In this document: piece after piece, positions 1 through 7,445 of the stretch
How positions within the stretch are numbered: position 1 is the first letter of the stretch
Layout: the number at the start of each line of letters is the position of its first letter
DNA from: RGIG6165 sp045545175
GTDB lineage: Bacteria > Bacillota > Clostridia > Oscillospirales > Feifaniaceae
Assembly (NCBI GenBank): GCA_045545175.1
Contig: JAZQAK010000022.1
Location: forward strand, 24,282-88,281
Direction: 5' to 3'
Length of the DNA: 64,000 nucleotides
Notes under the pieces: model-generated
Told to the model about the DNA's origin: nothing
Databases searched by the model: none
Seen by the model: only the letters and a program-made list of their open reading frames with translations
Made by a program: the position numbers and the translations under genes

Positions 1-705
1 GAGGGGCGTAATCTCGACGGTGAAAAGACCGTTCTTGATGAAATAAGACATCGCTTTAAAAATCTGCTTGAGTATGAGGCGAGGGGTCTGCTTGGCAGAG
101 TCCTGATAAGCGGTGACAACGTATATAAACAGATAAAAGTGCTCTCGGGCGGTGAGAAGGCAAAGGTCTGCTTTGCGGTGCTTATGGCGACGAGGGCGAA
201 CACCCTCGTTCTTGACGAGCCGAGAAACCATATAGACCTTTTGACAAGGGAAAGCCTTGAAAAAGCACTGTCGCAGTTTGACGGTAATCTTATTTTCGTG
301 TCGCATGATCGATATTTTATAAATGCGGTTGCCGACAGAATAATTGAAATTGACGGCGGTCAGATAAAACAGTATGAAGGCAATTACGATGCCTATGCTA
401 CGCAAAAAAGTGCGCAAAAGCTTGAGCAGGCGGTAGTAAAGGAAGAAAAGCGTACTAAAGAGGAAAACTCTTACTACCGTTCAAAGAAACAACGTGCGGC
501 AGACGTGGCAAAGAAAAAGCGTATTAGTGAGCTTGAAAGGCTTATAGAGGAATGTGACGAAAGGGAAAAGGTGCTGACGGAAGAAATGGCATCGCCCGAC
601 GTTGCTTCGGACTATGCTTTACTTGCCGAAAAATGTGCTGAACTCGAAAAACTTAAAACTGACAGAGAAAACTATACGGAAGAGTGGATTATTTTAAATG
701 ATTAG
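1..705 (+). CDS. ABC-F family ATPase, C-terminal part (5' end outside window)
   Basis: The reading frame is open from base 1, so the gene starts upstream. What is visible is the second ABC cassette: signature LSGGEKAKV, Walker B and switch His in LIFVSHDRYF, followed by a charged coiled-coil tail rich in Lys and Glu. These are hallmarks of ABC-F proteins (cytoplasmic, no membrane domain), which act on ribosomes as translation factors or antibiotic-resistance proteins. The Walker B stretch reads LDEPRNHIDL where the family nearly always has LDEPTNHLDL; the catalytic Glu is kept. The stop codon lies inside the start of the next gene (8-base overlap), suggesting translational coupling. The subfamily cannot be assigned from this half. 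Confidence 0.9.
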   Translation, partial: EGRNLDGEKTVLDEIRHRFKNLLEYEARGLLGRVLISGDNVYKQIKVLSGGEKAKVCFAVLMATRANTLVLDEPRNHIDLLTRESLEKALSQFDGNLIFVSHDRYFINAVADRIIEIDGGQIKQYEGNYDAYATQKSAQKLEQAVVKEEKRTKEENSYYRSKKQRAADVAKKKRISELERLIEECDEREKVLTEEMASPDVASDYALLAEKCAELEKLKTDRENYTEEWIILND

Positions 706-1720
706 ATTTGATTGTGACTATACCGAAGGCTGTACGCAGGCCGTGCTTGATGCGCTCACAAAAACTAATATGGAGCAGTCGGTCGGCTACGGTGAGGATG
801 CTCATTGTGAAAATGCCCGTAATATGATAAAAGCCGTCTGCAAGACGGACGGTGACGTGCATTTTTTAGTCGGCGGTACACAGACGAATACCGTTGTGAT
901 TAAAACGGCACTTCGTCCGCACCAGGGTGTTATAGCGGCGGATAGCGGACATATAAGCGTGCACGAAAGCGGTGCGATAGAAAGCATAGGTCATAAGGTT
1001 ATAACACTTGCATCAGAGCAGGGTAAGATAACTGCAGACCAGATTGAAGCGTGCGTTGACGCACATTATGCCGATTCTACGCACGAGCATATGGTTCAGC
1101 CTGCAATGGCGTACATTTCATTCCCGACAGAGTGCGGAACACTCTATTCAAAGGCGGAACTTGAGGCGATTTATGACGTTTGTAAGCGTAAAGGAATTTA
1201 CCTTTACATCGATGGAGCCCGCTTGGGATACGGACTTGAGTCGGACGAGTGTGACCTTGACATAACGGACTTTGCAAATATCTGCGACGCCTTTTACATT
1301 GGCGGAACAAAGGTCGGTGCTCTGTTTGGCGAGGCGCTTGTGGTGGTAAATGACACCTTGAAAAAGGATTTAAGGTATATTATCAAACAGCAGGGCGGTC
1401 TTCTCGCAAAGGGTAGGCTTTTGGGTGTGCAGTTTGAGGCACTTTTTGAAAATAACGAGTATTTTAAGATTTCACGTCATGCCATTGACCTTGCAAAGAA
1501 ACTTAAAGCAGGTCTTGAAAGTAAGGGTGTAAAGTTTTTGTTTAATTCACCCACAAATCAGCTTTTCCCGATTCTGCCCGATGAAAAACTCGAAGAGCTT
1601 TCGAAAGATTTCGGATACAGTTACTGGCAGAGGGTGGATGACAAAAACTCCTGCGTACGTTTCTGTACCTCATGGGCAACAAGTGAGAAGGCAGTAAATA
1701 AACTGCTTGAAAGCATATAG
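698..1720 (+). CDS. Low-specificity L-threonine aldolase family protein
   Basis: A 340-residue fold-type I PLP enzyme of the beta-eliminating lyase/threonine aldolase family, which splits L-threonine or L-allo-threonine to glycine and acetaldehyde. Visible family features are the N-terminal RFDCDYTEGCTQAVLDAL segment, DGARLGYGL around the PLP-binding Asp, and FYIGGTKVGALFGEA with the Schiff-base Lys. Length is normal. Its ATG sits in the last codons of the ABC-F gene, so the two are probably one transcript. Together with tdh-kbl near 22 kb this is a second threonine-to-glycine route in the window. The exact substrate preference is not readable from sequence. Confidence 0.92.
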   Translation: MIRFDCDYTEGCTQAVLDALTKTNMEQSVGYGEDAHCENARNMIKAVCKTDGDVHFLVGGTQTNTVVIKTALRPHQGVIAADSGHISVHESGAIESIGHKVITLASEQGKITADQIEACVDAHYADSTHEHMVQPAMAYISFPTECGTLYSKAELEAIYDVCKRKGIYLYIDGARLGYGLESDECDLDITDFANICDAFYIGGTKVGALFGEALVVVNDTLKKDLRYIIKQQGGLLAKGRLLGVQFEALFENNEYFKISRHAIDLAKKLKAGLESKGVKFLFNSPTNQLFPILPDEKLEELSKDFGYSYWQRVDDKNSCVRFCTSWATSEKAVNKLLESI

Positions 1721-1733
1721 AACAATTCGTAAT

Positions 1734-1869
1734 GCGGAGAAGAGGGCTCCCATTGCGAGGCAAGTGAAATGCGTTGCAATGGGAAAAGGAGGAGCAAGGG
1801 AGCGGGTGAAGTTTTTTGCGAACAGCAAAAACGAAACAAAGCGGACTTTGTGACGACGTAATTCGTAAT
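1734..1869 (+). repeat. Dispersed structured repeat, copy 1
   Basis: A non-coding stretch sharing about 125 bases of alignable sequence with the minus strand of 23459-23584. It folds into hairpins: TCCCATTGC pairs with GCAATGGGA (1750-1780 region), TTTTTGC with GCAAAAA near 1812-1831, and CAAAG with CTTTG near 1836-1849. The element is bracketed by the ten-base direct repeat AATTCGTAAT at 1724-1733 and 1860-1869, which could be a target duplication or part of the unit. A terminator follows directly. No protein is supported. Confidence 0.75.
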
Positions 1870-1875
1870 TTTGGA

Positions 1876-1908
1876 AAAAAAGGCTTGGGATTTCCCCAAG
1901 CCTTTTTA
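1876..1908. terminator. Terminator A between ltaE-like gene and SLOG gene
   Basis: A 13-bp stem (1877-1889 with 1895-1907) topped by five bases and flanked by A and T runs, so it can act in both directions. The stop codon of the minus-strand SLOG gene lies in its right arm. Its sequence is almost the same as terminator B at 2557-2592. Confidence 0.85.
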
Positions 1909-2268
1909 AATTATCTTTATTCTGATGGGTTTATTAAACTTTTTAGCGAAACCAATCATTGATTTAGTTCCTTTACTGTTTCCGTCCCAGAAGCAGATAA
2001 CGTAGTCACATATTTCAGCCATTTTCTGATTTCTTTTTGGACCTGCGCTTCTACCATATCTTTTCCAATCAGCAGGGCATTTTTCAACTTGAAATCCGTT
2101 CTCTTTTGCATAGCGTTCCCCAATAGCGTCAGCCCCACTTGCTCCGCCTGAAAGGATAATGATATTATGTTCTTTTCTGATGTTAGATAAACAAAAATCA
2201 ATATATGATTTTGCTTCGTCATAGTTATAATAATTTCGACATCCTGCAATTACTACTTTTTTTATCAT
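1906..2268 (-). CDS. SLOG-family nucleotide-binding protein (DUF2493/YspA-like)
   Basis: A 120-residue Rossmann-like protein. Residues 1-10 form the first strand and turn, GGASGAD at about 41-47 is the SLOG nucleotide-binding loop, PADW follows near 65-68 and GRSAGPKRNQKM near 72-83, the usual DUF2493 pattern. SLOG proteins bind or process nucleotide-derived ligands and are frequent in phage and conflict systems, but no activity is established for this subgroup. It faces a small Xre regulator across an 84-base gap holding an inverted-repeat operator. The 2161-2220 segment has 25% G+C by hand count, lower than surrounding genes, which suggests transfer. RBS GGTGAT is close to the ATG. Confidence 0.85.
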   Translation of the reverse strand: MIKKVVIAGCRNYYNYDEAKSYIDFCLSNIRKEHNIIILSGGASGADAIGERYAKENGFQVEKCPADWKRYGRSAGPKRNQKMAEICDYVICFWDGNSKGTKSMIGFAKKFNKPIRIKII

Positions 2269-2281
2269 ACAATCACCATTG

Positions 2282-2352
2282 TTATGGGGATTATATCCCC
2301 TTAATATTTGTGATTATAATCCCCATAATAATAGATGTCAAGGGGGATTGTA
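2282..2352. promoter_or_regulatory. Operator cluster between divergent SLOG and Xre genes
   Basis: A perfect 14-bp inverted repeat, TTATGGGGATTATA (2282-2295) and TATAATCCCCATAA (2315-2328), spans the divergent promoter region. A third, opposing half-site overlaps it (TATATCCCC, 2292-2300) and a fourth, GGGGATTGTA (2343-2352), ends at the Xre start codon. TATAAT boxes are embedded in the repeats on both strands, so a bound repressor would block both promoters. The likely ligand is the neighbouring Xre protein (inference). Confidence 0.7.
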
Positions 2353-2556
2353 ATGATAGTTTTTGATAAGTTATGGATTACAATGAAAAACAAAGGTTTT
2401 TCAACCTATAAATTAAGAGAGCATTGTGGTATAGACAGTAAAACAATACGGCGTTTAAAAGCAAACGAAAATATAGAGACAAAAACACTGGATAAAATTT
2501 GTATGGCACTTGATTGTCGTCTTGAAGACATTGCAGAGTTTATTGAAAATAAATAA
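2353..2556 (+). CDS. Small Cro/C1-type (Xre) DNA-binding regulator
   Basis: A 67-residue one-domain helix-turn-helix protein: YKLREHCGIDSKTIRRLKANENIETKTLDKICMALDCRLEDIAEF matches the Xre five-helix fold. I place the start at 2353 because AGGGGG lies six to eight bases upstream; an ATG at 2335 has no ribosome site. It is likely an autorepressor acting on the repeats in the gap shared with the SLOG gene. The coding region is AT-rich (2401-2460 is 32% G+C by hand count). No ligand-binding or toxin domain is present. Confidence 0.88.
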   Translation: MIVFDKLWITMKNKGFSTYKLREHCGIDSKTIRRLKANENIETKTLDKICMALDCRLEDIAEFIENK

Positions 2557-2592
2557 AAAAGGACTTGGGGGAATCCCAAGTCCTTAGTTTTT
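2557..2592. terminator. Terminator B after the Xre gene, bidirectional
   Basis: An 11-bp stem (2559-2569 with 2575-2585), A-run before and TTTTT after, serving the Xre gene and the convergent GGGtGRT gene. It nearly duplicates terminator A at 1876-1908. Confidence 0.85.
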
Positions 2593-2598
2593 GTAAAA

Positions 2599-3600
2599 TT
2601 ACTTATTGAGTGCTTCGTTAACAGCAACTGCGCATGCAACTGTCATACCAACCATGGGGTTGTTACCTGCACCGATAAGACCCATCATTTCAACGTGTGC
2701 GGGAACTGATGATGAACCTGCAAACTGAGCGTCAGAATGCATACGGCCCATTGTATCAGTCATACCGTAGGAAGCGGGACCTGCAGCCATGTTGTCGGGG
2801 TGGAGTGTACGGCCTGTACCGCCGCCTGAAGCAACTGAGAAGTACTTCTTGCCCTGTTCAACACATTCCTTCTTGTAGGTACCTGCAACGGGATGCTGGA
2901 ATCTTGTGGGGTTAGTTGAGTTACCTGTGATAGAAACGTCAACGCCTTCCTTGTGCATGATAGCAACGCCTTCACGAACGTCGTCAGCACCGTAGCAACG
3001 AACCTTTGAACGCTCACCCTTTGAGTAAGCAGTTTCGTTTACAACCTTAAGTTCGCCTGTAAAGTAGTCAAACTTCGTCTGAACGTATGTGAAACCGTTG
3101 ATACGTGAAATAATCTGTGCAGCGTCCTTACCGAGACCGTTAAGGATAACACGGAGAGGTTCTTTACGAGCCTTGTTTGCACTTCTTGCAAGACCGATAG
3201 CACCTTCAGCAGCTGCGAAGGATTCGTGACCTGCGAGGAATGCGAAGCACTTTGTTTCTTCACGGAGAAGCATAGCGCCGAGGTTACCGTGGCCGATACC
3301 AACCTTACGGTCGTCAGCAACAGAACCGGGGATACAGAATGACTGGAGACCGAGACCGATCTTTTCAGCAGCTTCTGCAGCACTCTTAACCTGATCCTTG
3401 ATAGCGATTGCACAGCCTACAACGTAAGCCCATGCAGCGTTTTCAAAGCAGATAGGCTGAATGCCCTTAACGATATTATAAGCGTCAACGCCTGCCTTAT
3501 CGCAGATTTCCTTAGCTTCTTCGATTGAAGAAATGCCGTGCTTTGCAAGTTCAGCGTTGATCTGATCTATTCTTCTTTCATAGCTTTCAAATAATGACAT
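2599..3600 (-). CDS. GGGtGRT family protein, function unknown
   Basis: A 333-residue protein recognised by its GGGTGRTLHPDNMAAG motif near residues 257-272, the signature of the family named GGGtGRT protein, common in anaerobic Firmicutes and without a known reaction. Other conserved-looking stretches are IGHGNLGAMLLREETKCFAFLAGHESFAAAEGA and SITGNSTNPTRFQHPVAG, rich in Gly, His and Cys. No signal peptide or membrane segment, so cytoplasmic. It follows the Fe-S scaffold-like gene by 17 bases with a GGAGGTAA-type ribosome site; the fixed pairing suggests a joint role in Fe-S or another metal cofactor process (inference). Confidence 0.85.
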   Translation of the reverse strand: MSLFESYERRIDQINAELAKHGISSIEEAKEICDKAGVDAYNIVKGIQPICFENAAWAYVVGCAIAIKDQVKSAAEAAEKIGLGLQSFCIPGSVADDRKVGIGHGNLGAMLLREETKCFAFLAGHESFAAAEGAIGLARSANKARKEPLRVILNGLGKDAAQIISRINGFTYVQTKFDYFTGELKVVNETAYSKGERSKVRCYGADDVREGVAIMHKEGVDVSITGNSTNPTRFQHPVAGTYKKECVEQGKKYFSVASGGGTGRTLHPDNMAAGPASYGMTDTMGRMHSDAQFAGSSSVPAHVEMMGLIGAGNNPMVGMTVACAVAVNEALNK

Positions 3601-3617
3601 ATAAGTTTACCTCCCTC

Positions 3618-4310
3618 TTATTCTTCACGGGGGTCGATAAGCTTAACAGCATCTTCGACACGTCCGTACTGACCGCTTGCCTTTTCAAGTGCTTCGGCAG
3701 CGTCCATACCTTTTCTGATCATTTCCATCATCTTGCCGAGGTGAACAAACTTGTAACCGATAATGGTATCGTTTTCATCTACAGCACACTTTGTGATGTA
3801 ACCTTCTGCAAGTTCGAGGTAACGGGGACCCTTCTTTGAGGTTGCATACGTTGTACCTGTCTGTGAACGGAGACCCTTACCAAGGTCTTCAAGACCTGCA
3901 CCTATCGGCAGACCGTCTTCAGAGAATGCAGTCTGTGTACGACCGTAAACGATCTGAAGGAAAAGTTCACGCATTGCTGTGTTGATAGCATCACAAACGA
4001 GGTCTGTGTTAAGTGCTTCAAGAAGTGTCTTACCAACAAGAATTTCAGAAGCCATAGCTGCTGAGTGAGTCATACCCGAGCAACCGATCGTTTCAACGAG
4101 TGCTTCTTCAATAACACCTTCTTTAACGTTAAGGCTGAGCTTACAAGCACCCTGCTGCGGTGCGCACCAGCCGATACCGTGTGTAAGGCCTGAAATGTCT
4201 TTAACTTCCTTGACCTGTACCCACTTGCCCTCTTCCGGAATGGGAGCGGGACCGTGATATGCGCCCTTAGCAAGAGGACACATATTTTCTACTTCCTTTG
4301 TGTAATTCAT
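3618..4310 (-). CDS. Fe-S cluster scaffold-like protein (IscU/NifU-related)
   Basis: A 230-residue protein with IscU-like signatures: GWCAPQQGACKLSL, then EALVETIGCSGMTHSAAMASEILVGKTLLEAL, which matches the IscU stretch around the second cluster Cys. It is longer than a normal IscU (about 130-150 residues) and has a C-terminal region with Cys near TKCAVDEND. It is usually annotated as an iron-sulfur cluster assembly scaffold protein next to GGGtGRT genes. The ordinary NifS-IscU operon lies elsewhere in the window (57-59 kb), so this one probably has a separate job. Start ATG follows AAAGGAGAT. Actual cluster binding is not proven. Confidence 0.82.
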   Translation of the reverse strand: MNYTKEVENMCPLAKGAYHGPAPIPEEGKWVQVKEVKDISGLTHGIGWCAPQQGACKLSLNVKEGVIEEALVETIGCSGMTHSAAMASEILVGKTLLEALNTDLVCDAINTAMRELFLQIVYGRTQTAFSEDGLPIGAGLEDLGKGLRSQTGTTYATSKKGPRYLELAEGYITKCAVDENDTIIGYKFVHLGKMMEMIRKGMDAAEALEKASGQYGRVEDAVKLIDPREE

Positions 4311-4347
4311 GGAATTTATCTCCTTTCGTTAATTAAAAGCCAAATAT

Positions 4348-4376
4348 ATTATATATAAGTAATGCGAGTTTTGCAA
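4348..4376 (-). promoter_or_regulatory. Promoter of the scaffold-GGGtGRT operon
   Basis: On the minus strand TTGCAA (4371-4376), a 17-base spacer and TATAAT (4348-4353) lie 38 bases ahead of the start codon. A near-consensus sigma-A promoter directly after galE. Confidence 0.7.
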
Positions 4377-4379
4377 TAT

Positions 4380-5393
4380 CTAATTGTTATATCCGTTTGG
4401 ATTGTTTTTCTGCCAGTTCCAGCTGTCAATACACATCTTTTCGATATCGTATTCCGCCTGCCAGCCGAGAAGCGACTTTGCCTTTGCGGGATCGCAGAAA
4501 TTTTCTGCAACGTCACCGTCACGGCGGGGTTTTATATCGTAGGGAACGGGCATACCGCTTGCATCCTCAAACGCTTTGACTATCTGCAGTACGCTGTAGC
4601 CGTTGCCCGTACCGAGATTGACCGCTTCACAGCCCGTATTTTTATCTGCCCATTCGAGAGCCTTAACGTGACCTTTTGCAAGGTCAACAACGTGGATATA
4701 ATCACGAACGCCCGTACCGTCAACCGTGGGATAATCGTTTCCAAAAACGCCGAGTCGTGCAAGCCTGCCTATTGCCACCTGAGTTATATAGGGGAGAAGA
4801 TTGTTTGGTATTCCCGCAGGGTCTTCACCGATAAGACCGCTTTCATGAGCACCTATGGGGTTGAAATAGCGCAGAAGCATTATTGACATACTGTTGTCTG
4901 CTTTGTATATGTCACGGAGCATATCCTCTATAACGAGTTTTGTGCGGCCGTAGGGATTAGTGCAGGAGAGGGGCATACCCTCTTCAAGCGGAACTGTTTC
5001 GGGAATGCCGTAAACAGTTGCAGAGGATGAAAAAACAAACTTTTTTACACCGAACTTTTCACACACTTCGAGAAGTTTTATGGTGCTTATAAAGTTGTTG
5101 TCAAAATACATAAGCGGTTTTTCACAACTTTCGCCGACTGCCTTGTAGCCTGCAAAATGAATAACGCTTTCTATATTTTCTTTTTCAAATATATCGGTAA
5201 GAAAAGACACATCCCTTACATCACCCGTATAGAGAGTGGGGCGTTTTCCCGTTATTTTTTCAATTCTGTCTATTACGACGGGTGAACTGTTTGAAAAATT
5301 GTCTGCAATGACGGGTTCGTAACCTGCATTGATAAGTTCAACAACCGTGTGACTGCCGATAAAACCTGCGCCACCTGTAACTAAAATGCTCAT
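4380..5393 (-). CDS. galE: UDP-glucose 4-epimerase
   Basis: A 337-residue short-chain dehydrogenase-like epimerase that interconverts UDP-glucose and UDP-galactose with bound NAD. Visible are GGAGFIGSHT (NAD-binding, residues 7-16), the catalytic Ser region SSSATVYG, YGRTK with the catalytic Tyr and Lys near 149-153, and the sugar-binding DYIHVVDLA and GTGNGYSVLQ. Length is typical. A GGAGGCAATT ribosome site precedes the ATG. It stands alone, without other Leloir pathway genes nearby, so it may serve either galactose use or cell-surface sugar supply. Confidence 0.95.
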   Translation of the reverse strand: MSILVTGGAGFIGSHTVVELINAGYEPVIADNFSNSSPVVIDRIEKITGKRPTLYTGDVRDVSFLTDIFEKENIESVIHFAGYKAVGESCEKPLMYFDNNFISTIKLLEVCEKFGVKKFVFSSSATVYGIPETVPLEEGMPLSCTNPYGRTKLVIEDMLRDIYKADNSMSIMLLRYFNPIGAHESGLIGEDPAGIPNNLLPYITQVAIGRLARLGVFGNDYPTVDGTGVRDYIHVVDLAKGHVKALEWADKNTGCEAVNLGTGNGYSVLQIVKAFEDASGMPVPYDIKPRRDGDVAENFCDPAKAKSLLGWQAEYDIEKMCIDSWNWQKNNPNGYNN

Positions 5394-5502
5394 AATTGCC
5401 TCCTGTGATTAGATTAAGATAATGTTAACAAAATAGACTTGATTTTTCAATACTTTATAAATAAAATTATATTTGTATCTATATTTAAGGAGATGTTAAA
5501 AA

Positions 5503-7377
5503 ATGGCAAAGAAGCAGTTCAAGGCAGAGTCAAAAAGGCTGCTTGAATTGATGATCAATTCTATCTATACCCACAAAGAGATATTTTTGAGGGAACTTAT
5601 ATCGAACGCATCCGATGCGATTGATAAGTTGTATTACCGCAGTCTGACGGATGACAGCGTGAATATTAAAAAAGAGGATCTTGAGATACTTCTTGCAGCA
5701 GATAAGATAACACGCACCGTTACCGTGTCGGATAACGGTATAGGTATGACTAAAGAGGAACTTGAAAACAACCTCGGCACTATCTGTAAAAGCGGAAGCC
5801 TTGCCTTTAAAGAGGAAAATGAAAAAACGCAGGACGTTGATATTATCGGTCAGTTCGGCGTGGGCTTTTACTCTGCATTTATGGTTGCGGATAAGGTTAC
5901 CGTACTTTCAAAGGCTTACGGTGCCACCGAAGCGTATAAGTGGGAGTCGGACGGTATAGACGGTTACACAGTTACCCCCTGCGAAAAGGAAAAAAACGGC
6001 ACGACCATTGTACTTCACATCAAGCCCGATACGGCTGAAGAAAAATACGAGGACTTTATGGAGTCGTATGAGATAACCCGTCTTGTGCAGAGATATTCGG
6101 ACTACATACGTTATCCCATAAAGATGGCGATTGAAAAGAGTCGCCGTAAAGAAGGCAGTGAAAACGAGTGGGAGGATTATACCACAATTGAAACGCTCAA
6201 CAGTATGACGCCCATATGGAAAAAGAGCAAGGGTGAAGTTACTGATGAGGAATACAATGCCTATTACAAGGAAAAATTTGGGGGCAGGGAAGATCCGATA
6301 AAGGTTATAAGGACGTCTACGGACGGCATTGTGTCGTACGATGCACTTTTGTTCGTTCCTGCATCGGCACCGTATGACTTCTACACAAAAGATTACCGTA
6401 AAGGTTTACAACTTTACAGTAGTGGAGTGCTTATTGATGACAACTGTTCCGAACTTTTGCCCGACTTTTTCGGTTTTGTAAAGGGTATCGTTGATTCGCA
6501 GAACCTTTCTCTTAACATAAGCAGGGAAATGCTTCAGCATGACAGACAGCTTAAGACGATAGCAAATCACCTTGAAAAGAAGATAAAGAGTGAACTTGAA
6601 CTTCTTCTTAAAAACGACAGAGAGAAGTATGAAAAGTTCTTCAAAAACTTTGGCAGAACGCTCAAATACGGAATATATACGACTTACGGAACGAAGAAAG
6701 AACTTTTGCAGGGACTTCTTATATTCCCGTCGTCAAACGGCGGTACGGCAACGCTTGCCGAATATGCCGACAGGATGAAGGAGTCGCAGGAATTCATATA
6801 CTACGCTTCGGGACAGAGTGAAGAACGTCTTTCAAAACTTCCTCAGTGCCAGTCTGTAAAGGCAAAGGGCTTTGAAGTGCTTTACTTCACGGATGAGGTC
6901 GATGAGTTTGCAATCAGCATGATGGCTGAGTTTGGCGGCAAGAAATTCAAAAACGTTGCCGACAGCGACGTTGCAACCGAAGAAGAAAAGAAGCAGGCGG
7001 AAGAAAAGGCGCAGGACAATAAAGACCTTTTTGATGCTGTGAAAGACGTGCTTGGAGATAAAGTGGTTGCAGTAAAACCCTGCGTGATGGGGGCAGAGCA
7101 TCCCGTTTGTCTGCGAACAGAGGGTGAGATAACCTTTGAAATGGAGAGAATGTGGAGTGCATCGTCACCTGACGGAAGTAAGGTGCGTGCATCCGTGATA
7201 CTTGAGATAAATACGGAGCATTCTCTGTTTGAAAAACTTAAAGCCGTTCAGGGTGATAAAGAAACACTCGGAAAATATGCAAGGGTGCTTCTCGACCAGG
7301 GCAGACTTATCGAGGGACTTCCGATTGACGATCCGGTGGAATTTACCTCACTCGTATGTGAACTTATGAGTAAATAA
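5503..7377 (+). CDS. htpG: Molecular chaperone HtpG (Hsp90)
   Basis: A 624-residue cytoplasmic Hsp90. The N-terminal GHKL ATPase domain shows NASDAIDKL, DNGIGMTKEEL and GQFGVGFYSAFMVADKV; the middle domain has the catalytic-Arg stretch LNISREMLQ; the C-terminal dimerisation domain is complete. Length and order are those of bacterial HtpG. The start follows AAGGAGATGTT. A hairpin at 7381-7404 closes the gene. No CIRCE-type inverted repeat was seen upstream, so heat control through HrcA is not supported here. Confidence 0.96.
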   Translation: MAKKQFKAESKRLLELMINSIYTHKEIFLRELISNASDAIDKLYYRSLTDDSVNIKKEDLEILLAADKITRTVTVSDNGIGMTKEELENNLGTICKSGSLAFKEENEKTQDVDIIGQFGVGFYSAFMVADKVTVLSKAYGATEAYKWESDGIDGYTVTPCEKEKNGTTIVLHIKPDTAEEKYEDFMESYEITRLVQRYSDYIRYPIKMAIEKSRRKEGSENEWEDYTTIETLNSMTPIWKKSKGEVTDEEYNAYYKEKFGGREDPIKVIRTSTDGIVSYDALLFVPASAPYDFYTKDYRKGLQLYSSGVLIDDNCSELLPDFFGFVKGIVDSQNLSLNISREMLQHDRQLKTIANHLEKKIKSELELLLKNDREKYEKFFKNFGRTLKYGIYTTYGTKKELLQGLLIFPSSNGGTATLAEYADRMKESQEFIYYASGQSEERLSKLPQCQSVKAKGFEVLYFTDEVDEFAISMMAEFGGKKFKNVADSDVATEEEKKQAEEKAQDNKDLFDAVKDVLGDKVVAVKPCVMGAEHPVCLRTEGEITFEMERMWSASSPDGSKVRASVILEINTEHSLFEKLKAVQGDKETLGKYARVLLDQGRLIEGLPIDDPVEFTSLVCELMSK

Positions 7378-7380
7378 TTA

Positions 7381-7406
7381 AAAGGGTGGTGAAAACCGCC
7401 CTTTTA
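7381..7406 (+). terminator. Hairpin after htpG
   Basis: AAAGGGTGGT pairs with ACCGCCCTTT around a GAAA tetraloop (one G-T pair), then TT. The T run is short, so some read-through into the following SDR gene is possible. Confidence 0.6.
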
Positions 7407-7445
7407 TGTTATCATATTTATATAACGGTTAAAGGAGAAAAAATC

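Noticed and set aside
1621..1899. Possible minus-strand protein across the 3' end of the aldolase gene and the repeat
   Set aside because: It is the antisense reading of an aldolase gene plus a structured repeat, has no ribosome site and is explained by the repeat.
1906..2556. Prophage remnant around the SLOG and Xre genes
   Set aside because: No integrase, structural, lysis or replication genes are near, so only a small cassette can be supported.
5394..5502. CIRCE element or other heat-shock operator before htpG
   Set aside because: No TTAGCACTC-type inverted repeat is present; only AT-rich, weak promoter-like sequence.
7386..7445. Upstream in-frame extension of the SDR gene
   Set aside because: It runs through the htpG terminator; the GTG at 7446 has a proper ribosome site and the family N-terminus.
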